Shown here: positions 58,550 through 64,000 of the stretch, piece by piece
Position numbering within the stretch: the first letter of the stretch is position 1
Layout: the number at the start of each line of letters is the position of its first letter
Assembly: GCA_019914945.1 (NCBI GenBank)
Contig: CM034109.1
Coordinates: 1 to 64,000 of the forward strand
DNA from: Typha latifolia
Taxonomy: Eukaryota > Streptophyta > Magnoliopsida > Poales > Typhaceae
Length of the DNA: 64,000 bases
Direction of reading: 5' to 3'
The notes under the pieces: generated by a model
What the model was told of the DNA's origin: nothing
What the model saw: only the letters and a program-made list of their open reading frames with translations
Database searches by the model: none
Program-made: the position numbers and the translations under genes

Positions 58550-61500
58550 TCTTTTTTCTTTTCTTTTTTTTTCCTTTTGAAGGAGAAAACCCACGGGTCA
58601 TTCGTTCTTAGAGCAAGTTACATCTCAAAAATGAGCTGAATCAACCCACTACATAGTTATATATTGTTAGAAAGCTACAATGGCTATGGTGCGGGCAGAT
58701 GTATTGTTTACGCTACTCACAAAAGAATGTCTTAGCAAAAGGGAGAGATAATCCACCCAAGATCACATTTGTATATAATTGATGCTATAGATCAATCAAC
58801 AACACTCAGATGATCATTAATGGCATTAACTACCCTAAGACTGTCACTGAAAACCCACATGAGTTTCCTTGGCTGAAGCAACTAACTCCTTGAGACCGCA
58901 TAAAAGAGCAAGAGCTTCTTCACCCATCAAAGACTCTCACGGTGCTCCAAAAAGATTGATTTGCCAAGAAGAAGGTTGTCAAGATGAGAACAAACGAAGA
59001 TGCCAACACCATGAGATAAACCGTCATGCCTAGAAAAATCCACCTGCCAAATTAAGTCATCTTCAGGCTTCAGTGCACTCAGAAGGACTAAATGGATCTA
59101 ATGCACATGATGATGATGGCTGACTAAGAATGCTCGTGGCGCTAATGGTCAAAGATGAAGCCATACGAATCATATTTGACATGCAAAGATCTCTCACCTA
59201 AAAATCCAAGCATTACAGACTTCTAAAGCGACCACAAGATGGAGAATACTAGATCATAAAATTTCTAGTCCAAGTCAACACCAACATATAATATTCACTT
59301 TTCCAGCATAAGATACGGAAATGCCACCCTAGAACCATGAAGACTAACAAACCACACCGGCCAGAGCAAAGTGGCAACCAAATAACAGATGATGAAATAT
59401 TTTAGGCTCAAAAGAGCAGATAGGGCAGCAGCTGTCCAGATGAGGAAGGTGATGATGGATTCTAGAGTTGACCGAGATGGCATCCGAGAGACATTTCGAA
59501 AAATAATATCTTAACTCTAGAAATGGAACCTTTGTTGCCCCCACCATTTTCCATAATTTTAGTCATTTGAGGAAGAACTCGAACATTCATCATTGGTTAC
59601 GATAGAAAGTACAAACTTGAGGGAGAACTCACCCAATGTTGACAGAGACCAGACTAAGCGATCTTGCCCAGTCGAGGAGGCCGAATTGATCTGGATATTT
59701 AAAATGGACATAGTATTTATTTCATTCTCTGTTAGAGGTTAGATCATTAATTCTTGAGATATAAAAAGGAAGAGAGATGTTCAATAGATCAAAAGTAGGA
59801 AACCAAGGATTCTAACTCACAGAGATAGAGAATCCGCTTCCCACAAGCCATCTTGAGCCACCACAAAGGAATCTGTGTGATCGACACCCACACCCACACC
59901 CACACCCACGATGAGTTTTGCCTTTTCTTGACCTGCTAAAATGATGAGTTAGGATAATGTCTTAGCTTAAGGGAAGAGCCCAGAAGCTAGTGTTGTGCTT
60001 CAAACGACACCATTTAAGCTTAGTCAGGCCACGATTCGTCACCTAAGGAGATTTAATGTTGAGTTCACCATTACATTTGGGTCTACATAGAGATTTTCAA
60101 GCTTTAAGATAGATATGTTTCAAAACCCCACCAAAAATCCCACATGAGACGGTTCAGATTTGAGAGGAGCAATTTATGGAAGAGTACAACTGATATGAAA
60201 TAAACTAAAATTGCACTCAGAATAGTCAGGTTGAGTCTGCTGGCATGGGAGAGAAACTTAGACTTCCACCCAAGAGTTACTTTGAACTTTCTTAGCAATA
60301 AATTTGAAAGCAGAGACCATCGATCAGGATGAATAGAGAGTTCCTCGGTTATTGGTCTTCATCAGTTAAAGCCTTCACCTTGAGGGTGGAAAATTCTTTC
60401 ATTCACTGGGAGGAGATAGTGCATTTGCTGAAATCGATAACACTCTTCTCATAATTTATAGCTTGGCTCCAAAACCATGCATTAAGCTTTAATATCCTGC
60501 TTAGGCTCGGAGGCTTCACCAACACCAGCTTATCCAAATAGTAACAGGTCATCTGTATATATAATATGCAAAATAGGAGGGACTCCTCTTCCGAGTTTGA
60601 TGCCTTTATACCTATGCAGTTTGAGATCTTCACGAAGGAGAAGAGAGAGGAAGTTTGAGCTCAGGATAAAGAGGTAATGCGAGAATGGGCAACCTACCTA
60701 AGACTCCAAGAGGGCACAAAGAAATTATTTGTTAGAGAAGTAGTAATACGAGCGGGGATAAACTTAAATAATTGATTGGGGAAATAAAAAATTTGAAGCA
60801 ATCCATAGTGAAGCTCTATTTGATTGTATCAAATATTTTGGATAAATTAGCTTTTAACAAGAAAGAGTCAAGAAGACTAGGTGTGTTCCTAAGGTAGCTA
60901 ACCGGCTTTTACACCAAGAGATTATTATGAAGGATCTAGTGACTAGAGATGGAGGCATTTTATGACTTGGTAATAGTTTTGTCAAGGAACAACTTGATCT
61001 AGGAGGCAAAGAGCTTAGATATAAGCTTATAGAGGGTATTGCATAAGCTAATCAATCGAAAGTCACCGACAGTGAAGGGAGCTTCCTTTTTTGGAATAAG
61101 AATGATGCAGGTTTGGTTAAGATCAAAGTTCATTATGCCACTAGAAAAGAATAGGGTCACCTCAACACATATAGCATTCTGCATGGTAGGCCAAAATTAT
61201 TAAAGAATATTGCATTCATCTCGTCTGGGCTAAGAGATTTGTTGGGGTGATTCTCTTGACAATGAAGATTGTCACATGCTTAGATATAAAGCATACTTCG
61301 GAGCAACATTAGATTTCAGCACCACAACAAGGCATTTAATAGAGGGTATAAGAGGAGCTTAGCATTTGACGTGTCAGCCTGGCCACAATTCGATGGGGGT
61401 TGAGAGTGATAGATCTCACTGTCTGGAATGGCTGGAGTAGATGGAGAGTGAACTACTATGGAAAGGGAAGACCCTCTCAGTCGCAGTCTCCTATCGATGG

Positions 61501-62300
61501 ACTACTCTAGCGAGGTGCCCAAGTAGTAAAAATGAGGCTTTAGAACCTAGAAGGCATTCTATCTTCAGGTGGATGTGGCAAGGATAATCTTGCACAATTA
61601 ATCTTAACTATCAACTTCCCTTCGATGGAGCATTTAGCAAATTTGTGCCCCTCTATACCACGGAAGGAGCAAGTCCTTGAAAGACGTTCGAACTTCATCG
61701 AGATCTCTTTAATGATTTCATTGATAAGAAAACTAGAAGGGAAACAATCAACGGTTTAGAGATGTCGACCTTAATTCTCAACCAGATAAATCTTAACTAT
61801 TTGGATGTGTCATGAGCGTCTAAGAAAGCCGACTCACCTACTCTGAAGGCGAGTTGAAGCGTCATGCAATGAGAGAGATATTTAAGCAATAAACTACATA
61901 ATTGAACCAAAAAAATCGTAGAAGTTGAAACACTACTCGTCTGCCGAGGCACTTGGGAGGAACAGGGCTAACACAAACAAATCTCAGTAGCCTGACTATG
62001 AGCCACTAAACTAGACTCTCCATCTCAAATGAGAGAACAAAATATGAGAGGTTAGCATCGGTGAACTCAAGCTTCCAAACTCCAAGTTTTGGTGAGTGTT
62101 GTCTTAAGGCCACCAATGTTGAAGGGTTTGTCCATGACGAGCTATCGAACAAGATAGTGAATGGGGGTTCTGTTTGGGACAATGTGGTCATTAAGGAGGG
62201 GAATAGTCATTAAGGGAGGCCGAGAGCCATGGGAGGGATCTCTAAAGGAGGGGAAAGAGGTGAGGGAGTGAGGTCCGCCGATGAAAAAAAGATTTGGGGA
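58550..62300 (-). mobile_element. Near-complete but decayed LINE
   Basis: A minus-strand element read from 62300 to 58550. A zinc-knuckle-like CSFRGIEGHKFAKC (second Cys replaced by Arg) near 61650 indicates ORF1. Reverse-transcriptase start GDFRLISLCNTLYKLISKLF lies near 61060. A later RT segment (SRILKLNAWFWSQAINYEKS) lies near 60500-60430, and GWKSKFLSHASRLNLTILSA then FWWGF near 60270-60110. A zf-RVT motif (CPICSFEPKIFHHLLFGCHF) lies near 59420-59360, and an RNase H segment (EALALLCGLKELVASAKETH) near 58915-58860. The poly(A) end is the T-run at about 58549-58577, next to the end of HOS1-pseudogene similarity. Many stops are present. A CACCCA microsatellite lies at 59885-59909. Confidence 0.8.
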
Positions 62301-62489
62301 GATACATGTAGGTAGGTGAATCTATCCATATACAATACTCAACAATTTACAGGACTCCCATTTTCACTATATGATAGTACTTTTAATCCTCTATGTGTTT
62401 TTCATTATTTTAAATTTTAAAAGTCAAATAAAATGAAGTTTATTTCTAAGAACTATCTCAATTCCTCAAATAAAACTTTTACTATGAAC

Positions 62490-63020
62490 TTTGGATGAGA
62501 TTATTAAAATAAATGTGGATGGTGTTTTTGAAGCCAGCAGCCAAAGAGACGGGGTTGGGTCGGATAGCCAGAGATCACCTGGGTTCTCTGATGTTTACTA
62601 GTGCGCAAACCGTGGACTGTAACTCATTGCTTAAAGCTAAGGCGTTGGCCCTTGTATATGCTATGGATTTTGCTGCTTCTAGACAGCTTGATAATTCAAT
62701 CTTGAGGGTGACTCTAAGTTAGTCATCACTACAATCAATCAGACTGAAGAAATTCCTTGGTGCATTAGAAACATTATTGTTCAGCGTAGAAAACTGATAT
62801 CTTTTTTAATTTTATATTTTTGTGCATACCTATAGGGATCCTAATCTTACTGCTGATTAGGCAGCTCATAGGGATAGATTAAGTAATTTTTTGTAACAGA
62901 TGAGGTTGATTGTCCGCCAGATTTGGATTGCATCCTTCTTTTTAATCTTTCGGTAGCTGGGTTTCTTAGGAAGCATTATAAAATTTAGCTAAAGTTAGCA
63001 ACTCCTCTTTTTAATTAAAA
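62490..63020 (+). mobile_element. LINE RNase H fragment with 3' tail
   Basis: The segment IKINVDGVFEASSQRDGVGS, then in another frame ARDHLGSLMFTSAQTVDCNS and LLKAKALALVYAMDFAAS, fits the LINE RNase H-like domain. YRDPNLTADQAAHRDRLSNF is its end. A TTAATTAAAAAAAAAC tail at about 63013-63027 is the likely poly(A) end. It is opposite in orientation to the LINE at 58550-62300. Confidence 0.75.
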
Positions 63021-63029
63021 AAAAACTTT

Positions 63030-63900
63030 GATATGAATGCTCTATTATCTGAGTTTTTGACCAAACTAGCCTTCTTTTCAAACTTATAAACCCAAATAAA
63101 TTATACCTTCAACTTAATATCAAAATGGATCTATATCATTGTAGCTCTACATAAAACACGTTAAGGAGTTGTGTTTTATCATATTAAATTAAAAAATAAT
63201 TTAGAAACAAAATTTGAAAGAGTTACCGTCTTTTTTTTTTCACAATTCTGAGTGTCAGTTCACAATTCTGAGTGTCATTGGCTGTGAGGAATAATTACGT
63301 CCAACTTTTAGATTTTTTTTATGTCTTTACAACGACATATTTTATGACTAAAATAAATAACTAAGCACAAAGTTATGATGTTATAAACTTTTTTTTAATC
63401 CTTTTACCTCTACATTTTTCGTTTGCGGTTCAATTAAGCTACAAACAAAATCATTATATTATTTTTTTCATTTTCATAGCAACGTATTATATGTGATATA
63501 CTATCAATTAGAAAACTTGTGATATACAAAAATAAATAGTTCAGTGTCTTAATAAGATGTTAAATAATTTAGTATTTTTAATAATTAAATGCTTAACTAT
63601 TTAATATTTTATGTGTATCCTCTATTTCTAGTAAAGTGCTGAATTTTTCAGCATTTTTTTTTCTTTCAATAAAAGTACTTATTATATTAACGTTTTACTT
63701 AAAAAATATAGGCATGATCAGCATTTTATTTTTGGCTGAGTAAAATGTTTAACAGTTTTGTATTCTATTCTAGTTAGAACATCAGGGAAGTAGACCGCTT
63801 TTAATATTAAGTTTAATATATAATCTATTTCAGTAAATAAAGTTTAAATGATGTCTATTTCGGTCAAAAAGACCTACTGTCTCGTAGAAATTCTAAAATA
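63030..63900. other. AT-rich, nothing recognised
   Basis: No gene was recognised. A CACAATTCTGAGTGTCA motif occurs twice at about 63241-63278. TTGATATGAATGCTCTATTA at about 63030 resembles TTGATGTGAATGCCCTATTA near 47617, which may be the start of the repeated block that reappears at 63901. Confidence 0.4.
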
Positions 63901-64000
63901 GAATTAGAATGCATTCATGCATAGGTATCGGTCAGCGAGTGTACGAAGAAGAGACATCGGTGTAAAATGTTAATGCATCTGCTTGGAAAGAACAATAGAA
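63901..64000 (+). repeat. Copy of the region upstream of the 48.4 kb gene
   Basis: It contains AATTAGAATGCATTCATG, GACATCGGTGTAAAATG and GCATCTGCTTGGAAAGAACA in the same order and spacing as 47818-47912, with scattered substitutions. The similarity runs off the right end of the window. Confidence 0.7.

Noticed and set aside
59883..59910. CACCCA repeat as telomere-like sequence
   Set aside because: The unit is not the plant telomere repeat. It is a short microsatellite inside the LINE.
47120..63020. LINE RNase H fragments at 47.1 and 62.5 kb as parts of one duplicated block
   Set aside because: Their protein segments are of different subtypes and do not align, so they are more likely independent insertions.

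Overview
This is a 64 kb stretch of nuclear DNA from a flowering plant. It has GT-AG spliced genes with plant-only products, Arabidopsis-type telomere-like repeats at the left edge, and dense nests of hAT, PIF/Harbinger, Mutator-like, LINE and Ty3/gypsy remnants. A monocot is my guess from the protein sequences, but I cannot name the species. No bacterial genes, CRISPR arrays, rRNA or tRNA genes were seen.

Four loci look intact or nearly so. (1) A six-exon CGI121/TPRKB homologue (KEOPS tRNA-modification complex) lies on the minus strand at 3.2-5.3 kb, with an orphan TSP9-like thylakoid phosphoprotein exon just past its stop. (2) A nine-exon HOS1 gene (RING E3 ligase and nuclear-pore protein) lies on the plus strand at 11.7-32.5 kb. 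Its introns are swollen by transposons and its first coding exon was not found. (3) A four-exon mitochondrial inner-membrane protease subunit 2 (IMP2) gene lies on the plus strand at 39.3-45.0 kb, with a LINE in its second intron. (4) A single-exon GC-rich gene at 48.4-49.5 kb belongs to an uncharacterised plant family with an N-terminal Cys/His motif.

From 51 to 58.5 kb there is a degenerate, same-orientation copy of the HOS1 locus. It keeps introns and the 3' flank, so it arose by DNA duplication rather than retroposition. It carries stops, frameshifts and a deletion of two exons, and it lacks the large transposon insertions of the intact gene. It therefore works as an internal clock for those insertions. 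Its right border abuts a minus-strand LINE (58.5-62.3 kb).

The left 11 kb holds the telomere-like array, a degenerate MADS-box-like exon, hAT elements with clear 8-bp target duplications, LINE fragments and an unidentified minus-strand multi-exon fragment. The last 100 bases resemble the upstream region of the 48.4 kb gene, so another duplicated block may begin at the right edge.

No new biochemical system is evident. The most interesting material is structural: a transposase-bearing PIF/Harbinger element inserted into its own MITE-like relative, a three-level nest (LINE, MITE, Mutator-like element with a perfect 9-bp duplication), two minisatellite arrays, and a duplicated exon-intron junction in the protease gene.
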